DNA from: Marinobacter shengliensis
GTDB lineage: Bacteria > Pseudomonadota > Gammaproteobacteria > Pseudomonadales > Oleiphilaceae
DNA: 64,000 nt
Reading direction: 5' to 3'
NCBI RefSeq assembly: GCF_003007715.1
Contig: NZ_PXNO01000008.1
Location: 36,074 to 100,073, forward strand
This document shows positions 39,064-49,239 of the stretch, one piece after another. The notes beneath the pieces were generated by a model. That model was not told the origin of the DNA and searched no databases. It saw nothing but the letters and a program-made list of their open reading frames with translations. Numbering within the stretch: position 1 is the stretch's first letter; each line of letters begins with the position of its first letter. The position numbers were made by a program, and so were the translations under genes.

Positions 39064-39179
39064 TGTGGGGTTGGGGACAGGCTTTCCAAAAAGCGCTCCT
39101 TGCGGCACATCCCTGTGGCGCTTGTCTCCGGCCATCCATGGCCTACGAAATTTTTGGAAAGCCTGTCCCCAACCCCACA
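39064..39179 (+). repeat. Hairpin repeat copy C
   Basis: Perfect 29-bp inverted arms: TGTGGGGTTGGGGACAGGCT continuing TTCCAAAAA at 39064-39092, complementary to 39151-39179. The core holds GCACATCCCTGTGGC and the palindrome GGCCATCCATGGCC. The tag GTAGCCTGCTAG (39044-39055) precedes it. It sits between holC and valS, which run in the same direction, 139 bp upstream of the valS start. Adjacent bases to 39281 contain nothing else recognised. Confidence 0.88.
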
Positions 39180-39281
39180 GATATGACCTTGTGCTGTCCG
39201 CCCCTCAACTCTTTGCTTCAATCAGTTGCCAAATCTGCTTCTTGTCCGTGTAAGTCCGTGAGTGTCCGTGGCTAATAAAAA

Positions 39282-39791
39282 TTAGCGCTTTCGCATGTCG
39301 TGTACCCGCGCTTCAATCCCCATCGCCCGCAGTTGCTTGTAGTGTCCCCGAGCCTGGTTCAATACAGCTGGGTCGTTGTGCGCCACTAGAGCCAGTCGGC
39401 GGTACTGGTCGGCATCGTCGGGCAGTGTTGAGGACAGGACGATAACGGTATCCCAGTCCACGGCGGCCGGTGGGTAGAGCAGGATGCCTACTGGGTCGGG
39501 GCAGGGGGTAGTTGGGTCTTGGGCGATGCTGTGGGGGATGAAGGCATCGGGGGCGATGTTCCACAGCAGGTCGTCGAGTTCTTGGGCCTGTTCTTCGGTG
39601 TCGCAGAGGATGCACACGCGGTCGCCCTGCTGCCAGGCTTTGTCCACGAGTTTGGCTGCGTGGAGGTTGCGGGCGGCTGGGGTGTTCTGGGCGAGGATGT
39701 GGAACCAGTAGCGCTGGTTCTGGTCGTCCCGGCCGGAGGGGCCGGCAGCTGGGCTGCCGGGTTCCGGTGGGTTTGGCTGGTTATCCTGCAT
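39282..39791 (-). CDS. holC: DNA polymerase III chi subunit
   Basis: 169 residues. Chi links the clamp loader to single-strand-binding protein. YWFHILAQNT, KLVDKAWQQGDRVCILC and LDDLLWNIAPDAFIPH match the family, which is typically about 145 residues; the excess is a Pro/Gly/Asn-rich N-terminus (residues 1-26) that may reflect a later true start. Its start overlaps the pepA stop region by 11 bp. pepA-holC-valS is the standard order. Confidence 0.9.
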   Translation of the reverse strand: MQDNQPNPPEPGSPAAGPSGRDDQNQRYWFHILAQNTPAARNLHAAKLVDKAWQQGDRVCILCDTEEQAQELDDLLWNIAPDAFIPHSIAQDPTTPCPDPVGILLYPPAAVDWDTVIVLSSTLPDDADQYRRLALVAHNDPAVLNQARGHYKQLRAMGIEARVHDMRKR

Positions 39792-41271
39792 GGGTCATCA
39801 GGTAGTCGACAAGCAGGGGGACCGGGCGGCCGGTGGCGCCTTTGGCTTTGCCGGAGTTCCAGGCGGTGCCGGCGATGTCCAGGTGGGCCCAGCGGTAGTC
39901 TTTGGCGAAGCGGCTCAGGAAGCAGGCCGCGGTGATGGTACCAGCGGGGCGGCCGCCGATGTTAGCCATGTCGGCGAAGTTGCTGTCGAGCTGGCTCTGG
40001 TATTCGTCCCACAGCGGCAGGCGCCAGGCGCGGTCGCCGGTGCGTTCGCCAGCGGCCAGCAGTTCGTGTGCCAGTTCGTCGTTATTGGACAGCAGGCCGG
40101 TGGCCTGGTTACCCAAAGCAATGATACAGGCGCCGGTGAGGGTGGCCATGTCGACCACGGCTTCCGGGTCGAATTTTTTCACGTAGGTGAGGGCGTCGCA
40201 CAGCACCAGGCGGCCTTCGGCGTCGGTGTTGAGGATTTCAACGGTCATGCCGCTCAGGGTGGTGACAATGTCGCCGGGGCGGGAGGCGCCGCCGTCAGGC
40301 ATGTTTTCGGCAGCGGCGATTACGGCAACCACGTTGATCTTGGGTTTGGTTTCGGCCAGCACTTTCATGGTGCCGAACACGCTGGCAGAACCGCCCATGT
40401 CGTATTTCATTTCATCCATGCCTTCGCCGGGCTTGAGGCTGATGCCGCCGGTATCGAAGGTGATGCCCTTACCCACCAATACATAGGGTTTGTCTTTGGC
40501 TTTGCCGCCCCGGTATTCCATCACGATCAGGCGCGGGGGCTGTTTGGAGCCTTTGCCCACCGCAAGGATGGTGTTCATGCCCAGCTTTTCCATCTGCTTT
40601 TCATCAAGCACTTCGGTCTTGATGCAGTCGTATTCCTTGGCCATGTTCTTGGCCTGCTCGGCGAGCCAGACCGGGTGGCAGATGTTGGGCGGGGTGTTGC
40701 CCAGATCTTTGGTGTAATTCATGCCGCGCCCGGTAGCCAGGCCTTGGTTGAAGGCGTCTTTCAAGGCTTTGGCGGAACCGGAAGCCTGCACCACCACCTT
40801 CTTGAGTTTACGGGCAGCTGGCTTTTCACTCTTGAATTCGGTGAAGGTGTAGAGCTGGTCTTCCAGAACACGCCCGATCAGGTTCAGGCGGGCTTCTTCG
40901 GAGCTGACGGCGTCCTCACCCTGCAGGCTGGTGTCGGCCAGGCAGATCAGTGCGCTCTTGGACGGGCCGTCTTTCAGGGCGCCCATCATGGCGATCAGTG
41001 CCTTGCGAAAGTTGGCTGGCGTGCGGTCGCTGTCTTTGCCGGTGCCGACCACAACCACGCGCTGCCATGGTTGATCGACCAGGGGCAGGGTGTTTACAGA
41101 CGCGTTCTTGCCAGTCAGGTCGCCCGCTTTTTCAAGTTGCTTGATCAGCCCTCCCAGTGCTTCGTCTGCTGCTTTTGTGGTTTCCGGCCACTCGCCCTTC
41201 TCAGGCACCGCGATAACCAGGCAATCGGTTTTGGTGGCGGTGATGGCTTTGCTGCTCAGGCTGAAATTCAT
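39781..41271 (-). CDS. pepA: Leucyl aminopeptidase (cytosol aminopeptidase A)
   Basis: 496 residues from ATG 41271, the start that gives MNFSLSSKAI; an alternative at 41364 would overlap the lptF upstream region. A hexameric dizinc M17 peptidase. Metal and catalytic residues are in VGKGITFDTGGISLKPG (Lys, Asp) and the signature NTDAEGRLVL (Asp, Glu, Arg). E. coli PepA also binds DNA in carAB and cer regulation; that role is not inferable here. Divergent from lptF across 226 bp with no gene. Confidence 0.96.
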   Translation of the reverse strand: MNFSLSSKAITATKTDCLVIAVPEKGEWPETTKAADEALGGLIKQLEKAGDLTGKNASVNTLPLVDQPWQRVVVVGTGKDSDRTPANFRKALIAMMGALKDGPSKSALICLADTSLQGEDAVSSEEARLNLIGRVLEDQLYTFTEFKSEKPAARKLKKVVVQASGSAKALKDAFNQGLATGRGMNYTKDLGNTPPNICHPVWLAEQAKNMAKEYDCIKTEVLDEKQMEKLGMNTILAVGKGSKQPPRLIVMEYRGGKAKDKPYVLVGKGITFDTGGISLKPGEGMDEMKYDMGGSASVFGTMKVLAETKPKINVVAVIAAAENMPDGGASRPGDIVTTLSGMTVEILNTDAEGRLVLCDALTYVKKFDPEAVVDMATLTGACIIALGNQATGLLSNNDELAHELLAAGERTGDRAWRLPLWDEYQSQLDSNFADMANIGGRPAGTITAACFLSRFAKDYRWAHLDIAGTAWNSGKAKGATGRPVPLLVDYLMTHAG

Positions 41272-41497
41272 GGCAACTCCCGTTGTCAGGTTGTGCTTTG
41301 TTGAATGTGGTAGGCGTTGTTCATCCGATGCCCATAGGATTGGGGCAAAAGCTCGATTAATCAAGCGGCAGGCTTGTATCGTTACGATGGCTTTATCGTA
41401 TCAGGCTTATACTGTCATTCATCGCCAAGGTTACATAGAATACCCGCAGTTTCCGTTATCGACCATCTCACGCTTCGGCGCTGCCAGAGAGACTGAT

Positions 41498-42601
41498 TTG
41501 AACATCGTTTTCCGTTACCTCATTCGCCAGATCATGGTCAGCATGGTTGCCGTTTCCGGCATCCTGTTGCTGGTGTTTATGAGTGGTCGCTTTATCAAGT
41601 ACCTGGGCAATGCCGCAGAAGGCGAGATTCCCGCCGGCGTTCTGTTTTCCATCATGGCCTACCGCTTTCCGGGATTCCTGGAGCTGATTCTGCCTCTGGG
41701 GCTGTTTATCGGCATCCTGCTGGCCTACGGGCGGATGTACCTTGAAAGTGAAATGACGGTGTTGTTTGCCTGCGGTGTCAGCGACAGGCAGTTGCTGGCG
41801 AAAACCCTGATTGGCTGTGTACCGGTGATGCTGGTTGTGGCCAGCATGAGCCTGTATGTGTCGCCGTGGGGTATGAAGCAGGTGGAGGCTATCTTCAACG
41901 AAGCGCGCACCGCCACAGAGTTCGAGATGCTGGCGCCGGGGCGATTTCAGGATTTTACGTCTGGTAGCCGGGTTACCTACACCGAGGCCCTGAGCGAAGA
42001 TAAGCGGCAGCTCCAGGGAGTATTCATCGCCGAGTATGATCGTAACGGGCAAGGCGTGACTCTGATCACCGCCGAGTCTGGTTCCCAGTTGATCGATCAG
42101 GAAACCGGTAGCCGGTTCCTGATTCTGGAGAACGGTGGGCGGTTTCAGGGGCAACCTGGCAGGCTTGATTACAATGTTACCCGGTTCGAAGCCTATGGCC
42201 TTAAGATCATGGGTGGAGAAGCCGGTAACCGGGAGCTCGAGGAGGGCATCAGCACCAGGGCGCTCTGGCAATCGGATAAGCCGGAGGACCGGGCTCTGCT
42301 ACATTGGCGTTTCTCGCTACCGTTGATTGTGCCGATCGTGACCCTGCTGGCGGTCCGTCTTAGTCGGGTTAACCCGCGCCAGGGCCGTTTCTTCCATCTA
42401 CTACCGGCGATGCTGGTTTACATCACCTACCTCGGGTTGCTGATTGTAGCGCGGGATGCCCTGGCGGATGGCAAGGTGCCGGAGTGGATAGGCATGTTGT
42501 GGGTGCATGTGATTTTCCTGGCGCTGGGGCTTTGGTTGCAGTTTGGCCCTGCCTGGCTTTATAAGCGGCGCCTGGAAAAGGAGGCCCGTGCCCATGCGTA
42601 G
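41498..42601 (+). CDS. lptF: LPS export permease LptF
   Basis: 367 residues from a TTG at 41498, preceded by AGAGAG; the reading frame extends far upstream but those residues do not look like LptF. A membrane subunit of the LptB2FG transporter that extracts lipopolysaccharide from the inner membrane. Three N-terminal helices (MVSMVAVSGILLLVFMSG, MAYRFPGFLELILPLGLFIGILLAYGRM), a periplasmic jellyroll (about 130-260) and three C-terminal helices. Overlaps lptG by 8 bp. Confidence 0.93.
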   Translation: MNIVFRYLIRQIMVSMVAVSGILLLVFMSGRFIKYLGNAAEGEIPAGVLFSIMAYRFPGFLELILPLGLFIGILLAYGRMYLESEMTVLFACGVSDRQLLAKTLIGCVPVMLVVASMSLYVSPWGMKQVEAIFNEARTATEFEMLAPGRFQDFTSGSRVTYTEALSEDKRQLQGVFIAEYDRNGQGVTLITAESGSQLIDQETGSRFLILENGGRFQGQPGRLDYNVTRFEAYGLKIMGGEAGNRELEEGISTRALWQSDKPEDRALLHWRFSLPLIVPIVTLLAVRLSRVNPRQGRFFHLLPAMLVYITYLGLLIVARDALADGKVPEWIGMLWVHVIFLALGLWLQFGPAWLYKRRLEKEARAHA

Positions 42602-43655
42602 AATCGATGGTTACGTCATGCGCACCGTGGGCGGTGCGATGTTCCTGGTGATGATGGTGGTGCTGTCACTGGATGTGATTTTCGCCTTTATTGCCGAGCT
42701 GGACGACACCCGCAACGATTACCAGACCCTGCAGGCGCTCTGGTATGTATTTCTGACCTTGCCAAGGCGAATATACGATTATCTGCCGCTGGGTGCTTTC
42801 ATGGGGTGCCTGGTAGGGCTAGGTGCCATGGCCAGCTCTTCGGAGCTGACGGTTATCCGGGCTGCCGGTGTTTCCATTCGCCGGATTGTCTGGTCGGCGA
42901 TGAAGCCGGCCCTGGTGGTTGTTTTGTTGGGGCTGGCCATCGGTGAATACGTTGCGCCGACCACGGAGCGCATGGCGCAGAGCGACAAAGCGGTGGCCCT
43001 GGGGGCGAGCAGGAATGTTGCGTCGGCCCACGGTGTCTGGCACCGGGAGGGGAACACGTTCATGCACCTGAATGCTGTTCAGCCAAACGGCGTATTGCAT
43101 GGCGTATCTTTGTTCCGTTTTGGAGACGACCGGGAGCTGGAAGTGTCCAGCTTTGCTGAAAGAGCGATTTTCCAGGGTGATCACTGGCTGCTGGAGAAGG
43201 TGGTGTCCACTCGCATTGAGGACGAACGCACCCTGCGCAATGAGCATGCCGCCTTGCGCTGGGAGACCGGGCTGTCACCGGAAGTGCTGAGTGTGTTGAT
43301 CGTCAAACCAGAAAATCTTTCCATGGCCGGCCTGTACACTTATGCCACCTATCTGGGAGAGCAGGGGTTGACGGCTGCCCGTTATTGGCTTGCGTTCTGG
43401 AAAAAGGCGTTGATGCCGCTGGGTACGGCGGTGATGGTGTTGGTGGCCATTTCCTTCATCTTCGGCCCGTTGCGCTCTGTGACCATGGGGTTCCGCGTGT
43501 TCACCGGCCTGCTGGTGGGCCTGTTGTTCAAGTACATGCAGGATTTGTTGGGGCCCATGAGCATGGTATACGGGTTTAATCCGCTCTTGGCGGTACTGGT
43601 GCCGATTCTGGTGAACGCTTTGGTGGGGGCCGTGTTGATGCGGCGGGCCGGCTGA
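42594..43655 (+). CDS. lptG: LPS export permease LptG
   Basis: 353 residues from ATG 42594 (MRRIDGYVMRTV), overlapping the lptF stop. The second membrane partner of LptB2FG, with the same architecture as LptF: helices near 10-120, a periplasmic beta domain (VASAHGVWHREGNTFMHL) and C-terminal helices including SFIFGPLRSVTMGFRVF. Convergent with the RDD-family gene, with a GC-rich inverted repeat at its end. Confidence 0.95.
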   Translation: MRRIDGYVMRTVGGAMFLVMMVVLSLDVIFAFIAELDDTRNDYQTLQALWYVFLTLPRRIYDYLPLGAFMGCLVGLGAMASSSELTVIRAAGVSIRRIVWSAMKPALVVVLLGLAIGEYVAPTTERMAQSDKAVALGASRNVASAHGVWHREGNTFMHLNAVQPNGVLHGVSLFRFGDDRELEVSSFAERAIFQGDHWLLEKVVSTRIEDERTLRNEHAALRWETGLSPEVLSVLIVKPENLSMAGLYTYATYLGEQGLTAARYWLAFWKKALMPLGTAVMVLVAISFIFGPLRSVTMGFRVFTGLLVGLLFKYMQDLLGPMSMVYGFNPLLAVLVPILVNALVGAVLMRRAG

Positions 43656-43667
43656 GATGGCCGGCCC
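43645..43667. terminator. GC-rich inverted repeat between convergent genes
   Basis: GGGCCGG (43645-43651) and CCGGCCC (43661-43667) flank the lptG stop codon. There is no immediate T-run on the plus strand, so terminator function is only a possibility. Confidence 0.4.
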
Positions 43668-43674
43668 GGGCGCA

Positions 43675-44232
43675 TTACTTTTTGTTTTTGGCGGTTTTTG
43701 ATTTGTCTGGTGCGGGCACGGCCACAACGACGCTGTTGGATGCGCGATCGGTCAGCGACAAACCGTTGATCGGGTAGAACAGGGCGATCACAGCGGGCAC
43801 CGTGAGCAGGAGCGTTAGGGAGCCTACGTAGTAGGCGGCGATCATGGTCAACACGATGACTGCCGCAGCGCTGCCATAACGGAGCAAGGCCTGGGTCCAA
43901 CTGACGGACGTGCCATCCAGGTTCTCGATTCGAATGCGCCACACCTGCATGCCCAGGGTTTGGCCGATACGGGTCCAGAAATAGGCGAAGAACAGGTAGA
44001 GCACCAGGAACAGGGTGAAGGTGAGGCCCGGGCCGCCCTCGAGTTCGCCTGCCTCGGCCATCTGTTCGTACTGTTCCCAGCCGGTTATCCAGCCTGCAAT
44101 CATGGTGTAAGCCCAGGTGGCTACCAGCAGCACGGCGATACTGATCAATCCATCGTAGATAATGGCCAGGGCTCGCTTCAGTGCGGTGGCTGGCGGTAAA
44201 AGTTCCTCGGCGTTATGAAAGCGTCGGGGCAT
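43675..44232 (-). CDS. RDD-family membrane protein
   Basis: 185 residues. The N-terminal KRALAIIYDGLISIAVLLVA places an Arg and Asp at the edge of the first helix, the RDD pattern, followed by FTLFLVLYLFFAYFWTRIGQTLGMQVWRI, typical of the family. About three to four membrane helices. The C-terminus is basic (KSKTAKNKK). RDD proteins are proposed transporters or membrane adaptors; function unknown. Divergent from alaS. Confidence 0.82.
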   Translation of the reverse strand: MPRRFHNAEELLPPATALKRALAIIYDGLISIAVLLVATWAYTMIAGWITGWEQYEQMAEAGELEGGPGLTFTLFLVLYLFFAYFWTRIGQTLGMQVWRIRIENLDGTSVSWTQALLRYGSAAAVIVLTMIAAYYVGSLTLLLTVPAVIALFYPINGLSLTDRASNSVVVAVPAPDKSKTAKNKK

Positions 44233-44391
44233 GGAATCTCCTGTGAGGTTTCACGTTTTTCCTGTTCTCGGCGTGTGCTAGAGTAGCGGATTTGCACACG
44301 CATGTAAGTATTCGTATTTCAATCGCGGACTTGCCGGCTATTCCGGCGGGTTTCAGGCAAGGTGTTAAAGGTCGAAAGGTATCAAAGGTCT

Positions 44392-47022
44392 ATGAAAACC
44401 GCAGAGTTGCGACAGGCGTTTCTGGAATATTTCAAGCAGCAGGGTCACACCATTGTGCCGAGCAGTTCACTGGTGCCGGCAGACGATCCTACACTGCTGT
44501 TTACCAACGCTGGCATGAACCAATTCAAGGATGCCTTCCTTGGCCGGGAAGAACGCGACTACACCCGGGCGACCTCATCCCAGAAGTGTGTGCGCGCCGG
44601 TGGTAAACACAACGACCTGGAAAACGTTGGCTACACCGCCCGCCACCACACGTTCTTCGAAATGCTGGGTAACTTCAGCTTTGGCGATTACTTCAAGCGT
44701 GAGGCCATCAATTTTGCCTGGACCTTCCTGACCGGTGAGCAGCACCTGAACCTGCCCCAGGAAAAGCTCTGGGTAACCGTGTACGCGGAAGACGACGAAG
44801 CCTTTGATATCTGGAACAAAGAGGTTGGCGTTCCGGCTGAACGGATTATTCGCATCGGCGACAACAAAGGCGGCCGCTACGCTTCCGATAACTTCTGGCA
44901 GATGGGCGACACCGGCCCCTGCGGCCCCTGTACCGAGATTTTCTACGACCACGGCCCGGATGTGGCTGGCGGACCTCCCGGCAGCCCGGAAGAAGACGGC
45001 GACCGCTACATCGAGATCTGGAACGTGGTGTTCATGCAGTATAACCGCACCGCCGATGGCGAGATGCTGAACCTGCCCAAGCCTTCCGTGGATACCGGCA
45101 TGGGGCTGGAGCGGATTGCGGCTGTGCTGCAGGGCGTTCACAGCAACTATGAAATTGACCTGTTCCAGGATCTGCTGAAGGCCGCATCCGAAATTCTGGG
45201 CGGTGCGGCGACCACCGAAGCGTCGCTGCGGGTGGTGGCAGACCACATTCGCTCCTGCGCTTTCCTGATTGCCGATGGTGTGATGCCGTCAAACGAAGGC
45301 CGCGGCTTTGTACTGCGCCGGATCATCCGCCGTGCAGCCCGTCACGGTAACAAGCTGGGCGCAACCCAGCCGTTTTTCTACAAACTGACCGGCGCCCTGG
45401 TGGAATTGATGGGCGAGGCCTACCCACAACTGGTCAGCAGCCGCAAACAGATCGAAAAGGTGCTGTTGCAGGAAGAAGAGCAATTCGCCAAGACCCTGGA
45501 CAAGGGTTTGCGCCTGCTGGAGCAGGACATCGCCGAACTGAAGGGTACGGAAATTCCTGGTGAAACCGTATTTACCCTGTACGACACCTACGGCTTCCCG
45601 GTAGACCTGACCAACGACATCGCCCGTGAGCGTGGCCTGACCCTGGACTACGAAGGCTACGAAAAGGCCATGGACGCCCAGCGTGACCGTGCCCGCGCGG
45701 CCAGCAAGTTCGGCATCGATTACAACGCCGCCGGCATCACCATTGACGGTAAGACCGAGTTCACCGGCTACGACCATATTGACGGCCATGAGCGCATCCG
45801 TACGGTTCTGGTCAACGGTGAAGAGAAAACCGCCGAGGCTGGGGACGAGTGTGTGGTGGTGCTGGAGCGCACGCCGTTCTACGCGGAATCCGGCGGCCAG
45901 GTGGGTGATACCGGCCTGCTGACCTGGAGCGGTGGTCGCTTCCAGGTAACCGATACCCGCAAGGAAGGCGACAACCACCTGCACGTGGGCACATTGGTAG
46001 AAGGCGAGTTGTTCCCAGGCCTGGAAGTGGATGCCCGGATTGATCACGCCCGCCGTGAGCGTACCAAGCGCAACCATTCCGCCACGCACCTGCTGCACGC
46101 AGCACTGCGCAAGGTTCTGGGCGAACATGTCACCCAGAAAGGCTCGCTGGTAGATCCGGACAAACTGCGCTTCGATTTCTCCCATTTTGAAGCGGTCACC
46201 CCGGAACAGTTGAAAGAGATCGAGCGTCAGGTAAACGAACAGGTTCTGGAGAATACCCCGGTTCAGGTGGACGTGACCGACATGGAGTCTGCCAAAGAGA
46301 AAGGCGCCATGGCCCTGTTCGGTGAGAAGTACGGTGATGTGGTGCGTGTGTTGAGCATGGGCACCGATAGTTATTCCGTCGAGCTTTGTGGTGGTACTCA
46401 CGTGTCTCGCACCGGTGATATTGGTCTGTTCAGGATAACCTCGGAAAGCGGTATCTCCTCCGGTGTTCGCCGTATTGAGGCGGTGACCGGGTTTGGTGCG
46501 CTGGAATGGCTGGACGCCACTGAACGAACCCTGCGCGAAACGGCGCGCCTGGTTAAAGGCACCCGTGAGACCGTAGTGGACAAGGTTCAGCAGGTCCTCG
46601 ACCGCAACCGCCAGCTTGAAAAAGACGTGGATGCACTGAAAGCCAAGCTCGCCAGTTCCGCAGGCAGTGATCTTGCCGGAAATGCTGTAGAGGTGGCCGG
46701 GCTAAAAGTCGTCGCGGCAGAGCTGGAAGGTGCTGACCGCAAGGCACTGATGGAAACCGCCGACCAGTTGAAGAATAAGCTGGGCGAAGGTGTGGTGGTT
46801 CTGGCCACTGTAGACGACGGCAAGGTTACCCTGGTTGCCGGGGTTACCAAGTCTGCCACTGGTCGTATTAAAGCTGGCGATCTGATGAAGCATCTGGCGG
46901 CGCAAGTGGACGGTAAAGGTGGTGGCCGCCCGGATATGGCCCAGGGTGGCGGTAACGATCCGTCCAAGCTGGCGGATGCCCTGGCAGGTGTTCCGGCCTG
47001 GGTTGAACAAAATATCGGTTAA
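44392..47022 (+). CDS. alaS: Alanyl-tRNA synthetase
   Basis: 876 residues from ATG 44392 ([10 protein letters not shown]). A class II synthetase with the N-terminal catalytic core ([35 protein letters not shown]), an editing domain with zinc-site HxxxH in [12 protein letters not shown] (about 560) and the paired CGGTH motif in [15 protein letters not shown] (about 665), and a C-terminal C-Ala domain with coiled coil. Upstream of lysC-csrA as in pseudomonads and relatives. A terminator follows. Confidence 0.97.
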   Translation: MKTAELRQAFLEYFKQQGHTIVPSSSLVPADDPTLLFTNAGMNQFKDAFLGREERDYTRATSSQKCVRAGGKHNDLENVGYTARHHTFFEMLGNFSFGDYFKREAINFAWTFLTGEQHLNLPQEKLWVTVYAEDDEAFDIWNKEVGVPAERIIRIGDNKGGRYASDNFWQMGDTGPCGPCTEIFYDHGPDVAGGPPGSPEEDGDRYIEIWNVVFMQYNRTADGEMLNLPKPSVDTGMGLERIAAVLQGVHSNYEIDLFQDLLKAASEILGGAATTEASLRVVADHIRSCAFLIADGVMPSNEGRGFVLRRIIRRAARHGNKLGATQPFFYKLTGALVELMGEAYPQLVSSRKQIEKVLLQEEEQFAKTLDKGLRLLEQDIAELKGTEIPGETVFTLYDTYGFPVDLTNDIARERGLTLDYEGYEKAMDAQRDRARAASKFGIDYNAAGITIDGKTEFTGYDHIDGHERIRTVLVNGEEKTAEAGDECVVVLERTPFYAESGGQVGDTGLLTWSGGRFQVTDTRKEGDNHLHVGTLVEGELFPGLEVDARIDHARRERTKRNHSATHLLHAALRKVLGEHVTQKGSLVDPDKLRFDFSHFEAVTPEQLKEIERQVNEQVLENTPVQVDVTDMESAKEKGAMALFGEKYGDVVRVLSMGTDSYSVELCGGTHVSRTGDIGLFRITSESGISSGVRRIEAVTGFGALEWLDATERTLRETARLVKGTRETVVDKVQQVLDRNRQLEKDVDALKAKLASSAGSDLAGNAVEVAGLKVVAAELEGADRKALMETADQLKNKLGEGVVVLATVDDGKVTLVAGVTKSATGRIKAGDLMKHLAAQVDGKGGGRPDMAQGGGNDPSKLADALAGVPAWVEQNIG

Positions 47023-47038
47023 GCAACTGTTTTTGGAC

Positions 47039-47073
47039 GCGGGCGGAGGTTTATAATTCCGCCCGCTTTATTT
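47039..47073 (+). terminator. Terminator after alaS
   Basis: GCGGGCGGA and TCCGCCCGC form a 9-bp stem around GTTTATAAT, followed by TTTATTT. It separates alaS from lysC. Confidence 0.8.
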
Positions 47074-47129
47074 GATGGGCGGGCAATCGGTGTTCCGCTT
47101 TGAGTCCCCGGTTCGGAGTTTGGCAAAAC

Positions 47130-48368
47130 ATGGCTCTGTTGGTTCAGAAATTTGGTGGTACGTCCGTTGGTACAACCGAGCGGATTGAGGCAGTGGCTGA
47201 CAAAGTGTGTCAGTTCCGTAAAGACGGGCACGATGTGGTGGTTGTGGTCTCGGCCATGAGCGGAGAAACCAACCGGCTGATCGCCCTGGCCAACAACATT
47301 ATGGAAGATCCGGTACCCCGGGAAATGGACGTACTGGTGTCTACCGGTGAGCAGGTGACCATCGCGTTGTTGTCTATGGCGCTGCAGAAGCGTGGCTGTG
47401 ATGCCCGGTCTTACACCGGCTCACAGGTGCGCATCCTGACGGATAGCAGTCACACCAAGGCGCGGATCAAGCAGATTGATGAGCAGCGCATGCGCGAAGA
47501 TCTGGAAGCCGGCCGGGTAGTGGTTGTTGCGGGCTTCCAGGGTATTGATGAGCACGGCAACATCACTACGCTCGGTCGCGGGGGTTCAGACACCACCGCG
47601 GTGGCACTGGCGGCTGCCCTGAAGGCTGACGAGTGTCAGATCTACACGGATGTGGACGGTGTTTATACAACCGACCCGCGGGTGGTAGACAGTGCTCGCC
47701 GGCTCGATCGAATTACATTTGAAGAAATGCTCGAGATGGCCAGCCTGGGCTCGAAAGTGCTCCAGATTCGCGCCGTCGAATTTGCAGGTAAATACAATGT
47801 TCCATTAAGAGTGCTTTCCAGCTTCCAGGAAGGTGAAGGCACCCTGATTACTTTTGAGGATGAGAACGCCATGGAACAACCGGTTGTTTCCGGCATTGCT
47901 TTCAATCGTGACGAAGCCAAACTGACCATTTCCGGTGTGCCCGACACTCCGGGTAGCGCCCTGCGGATTCTGAAGCCGGTCAGCGATGCCAATATTGAAG
48001 TGGACATGATTGTGCAGAACGTGGGCGAAGATAATAAAACCGCGTTCACCTTCACGGTCCACCGTAACGACTTCAAACGGGCCCAGGAAGTTCTGCGTGG
48101 TATCTCCAGCGAAATTGGCGCTGGCGAAGTGGGTGGCGACAGCAAGATTGCAAAAGTGAGCATTGTGGGCGTAGGCATGCGCTCGCACGCTGGCGTGGCA
48201 ACTAAAATGTTTGAGGCGCTGTCCAAAGAAGGTATTAATATTCAGATGATCTCCACCTCGGAAATCAAGATTTCGGTGGTGATCGATGAGAAGTATCTCG
48301 AGCTGGCGGTTCGTGCACTACACAGTGCATTTGAGCTGGATCAGGCCGGGGTGGACGAGGGCGCTTAA
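47130..48368 (+). CDS. lysC: Aspartate kinase
   Basis: 412 residues from ATG 47130 ([14 protein letters not shown]). First enzyme of the aspartate family pathway to lysine, threonine and methionine. The kinase domain has [25 protein letters not shown] and [13 protein letters not shown]; two ACT regulatory domains occupy about 265-405 ([33 protein letters not shown]), implying feedback control by amino acids. Homologues of this class often make a second, shorter subunit from an internal start; no obvious one was picked here. Confidence 0.95.
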   Translation: MALLVQKFGGTSVGTTERIEAVADKVCQFRKDGHDVVVVVSAMSGETNRLIALANNIMEDPVPREMDVLVSTGEQVTIALLSMALQKRGCDARSYTGSQVRILTDSSHTKARIKQIDEQRMREDLEAGRVVVVAGFQGIDEHGNITTLGRGGSDTTAVALAAALKADECQIYTDVDGVYTTDPRVVDSARRLDRITFEEMLEMASLGSKVLQIRAVEFAGKYNVPLRVLSSFQEGEGTLITFEDENAMEQPVVSGIAFNRDEAKLTISGVPDTPGSALRILKPVSDANIEVDMIVQNVGEDNKTAFTFTVHRNDFKRAQEVLRGISSEIGAGEVGGDSKIAKVSIVGVGMRSHAGVATKMFEALSKEGINIQMISTSEIKISVVIDEKYLELAVRALHSAFELDQAGVDEGA

Positions 48369-48539
48369 CAGCAGGATGCTCGAAAGCGCACCTTTTTGAG
48401 TCATTGATAATAGCTATCGAGATGCGAAGGGGTATAAGTATTATTGCGTCTTTAGTATGATCGGTGATCTCTTTATAAAAGCTATAAGTACAACATTCTG
48501 TTGTCGGAACAGGTTGGTTTGGAATAGGGAGAAAGGGAT

Positions 48540-48737
48540 ATGTTGATTTTGACCCGCCGTGTTGGCGAAACTCTGATGATCGGCGACGAGATTACCGTTA
48601 CCGTTCTGGGAGTGAAGGGGAACCAGGTACGTATCGGTGTTAACGCGCCCAAAGACGTCGCGGTTCACCGTGAAGAAATCTATCAGCGGATTCAGTCCGA
48701 AAAAGGCTCAGACGAGCCGGAACCGGGCAATCGTTGA
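48540..48737 (+). CDS. csrA: Carbon storage regulator CsrA
   Basis: A 65-residue RNA-binding post-transcriptional regulator that recognises GGA motifs in mRNA leaders. [20 protein letters not shown] is the canonical N-terminus with the RNA-contacting Arg at 7 positions in; VAVHREEIY carries the second RNA-contacting Arg. A GGGAGAAAGGG sequence just before the ATG contains GGA, which could allow autoregulation. Position lysC-csrA-tRNA-Ser is conserved. Confidence 0.97.
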   Translation: MLILTRRVGETLMIGDEITVTVLGVKGNQVRIGVNAPKDVAVHREEIYQRIQSEKGSDEPEPGNR

Positions 48738-48742
48738 TCGAT

Positions 48743-48778
48743 AAAAAGCCGCTCACGGGAAACCTGAGCGGCTTTTTT
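48743..48778 (+). terminator. Terminator after csrA
   Basis: AAAAAGCCGCTCA and TGAGCGGCTTTTTT enclose CGGGAAACC, ending in a T-run, 5 bp after the csrA stop. Confidence 0.9.
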
Positions 48779-48862
48779 GATGGTGGGAAAAATCGAGTAG
48801 AAAAAACTCGTGTCAACCCTATGAAAACAGAAAAATTATGGTAGTATACGCCCCGTTCTCAA

Positions 48863-48954
<92 letters not shown>

Positions 48955-49010
48955 TCCTTTTGGGGAAACGAGAACAGGTTGAAGCAGCATTCAACCAATG
49001 CGAAAGATGC

Positions 49011-49087
49011 GCGGCTGTAGCTCAGCTGGATAGAGTACCTGGCTACGAACCAGGCGGTCGGAGGTTCGAATCCTCCCAGCCGCGCCA
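49011..49087 (+). tRNA. tRNA-Arg (ACG), copy 1
   Basis: A 77-nt tRNA with encoded CCA. Acceptor GCGGCTG/CAGCCGC, anticodon loop CTACGAA (anticodon ACG, normally edited to inosine), T-arm GGAGGTTCGAATCCTCC. Identical in sequence to copy 2, which follows 20 bp later. Confidence 0.96.
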
Positions 49088-49107
49088 CTATCGCAAACCT
49101 GTTTTAA

Positions 49108-49184
49108 GCGGCTGTAGCTCAGCTGGATAGAGTACCTGGCTACGAACCAGGCGGTCGGAGGTTCGAATCCTCCCAGCCGCGCCA
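49108..49184 (+). tRNA. tRNA-Arg (ACG), copy 2
   Basis: An exact duplicate of the preceding tRNA-Arg, with the same encoded CCA. The three tRNA genes probably form one transcript ending at the terminator at 49197-49236. Confidence 0.96.
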
Positions 49185-49196
49185 AATAAAGATCAG

Positions 49197-49236
49197 AACG
49201 CCTCAGCTTGTATACCTCACAAGTTGGGGCGTTTTG
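49197..49236. terminator. Terminator after tRNA cluster
   Basis: AACGCC-TCA-GCTTGT pairs with ACAAGT-TGG-GGCGTT, followed by TTGCTTT. It lies between the tRNA cluster and the convergent DUF2058 gene. Confidence 0.75.
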
Positions 49237-49239
49237 CTT

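Noticed and set aside
39790..41304. 504-residue open frame on the plus strand opposite pepA
   Set aside because: Antisense to the full-length pepA with all catalytic motifs; the translated sequence is low-complexity and resembles no family.
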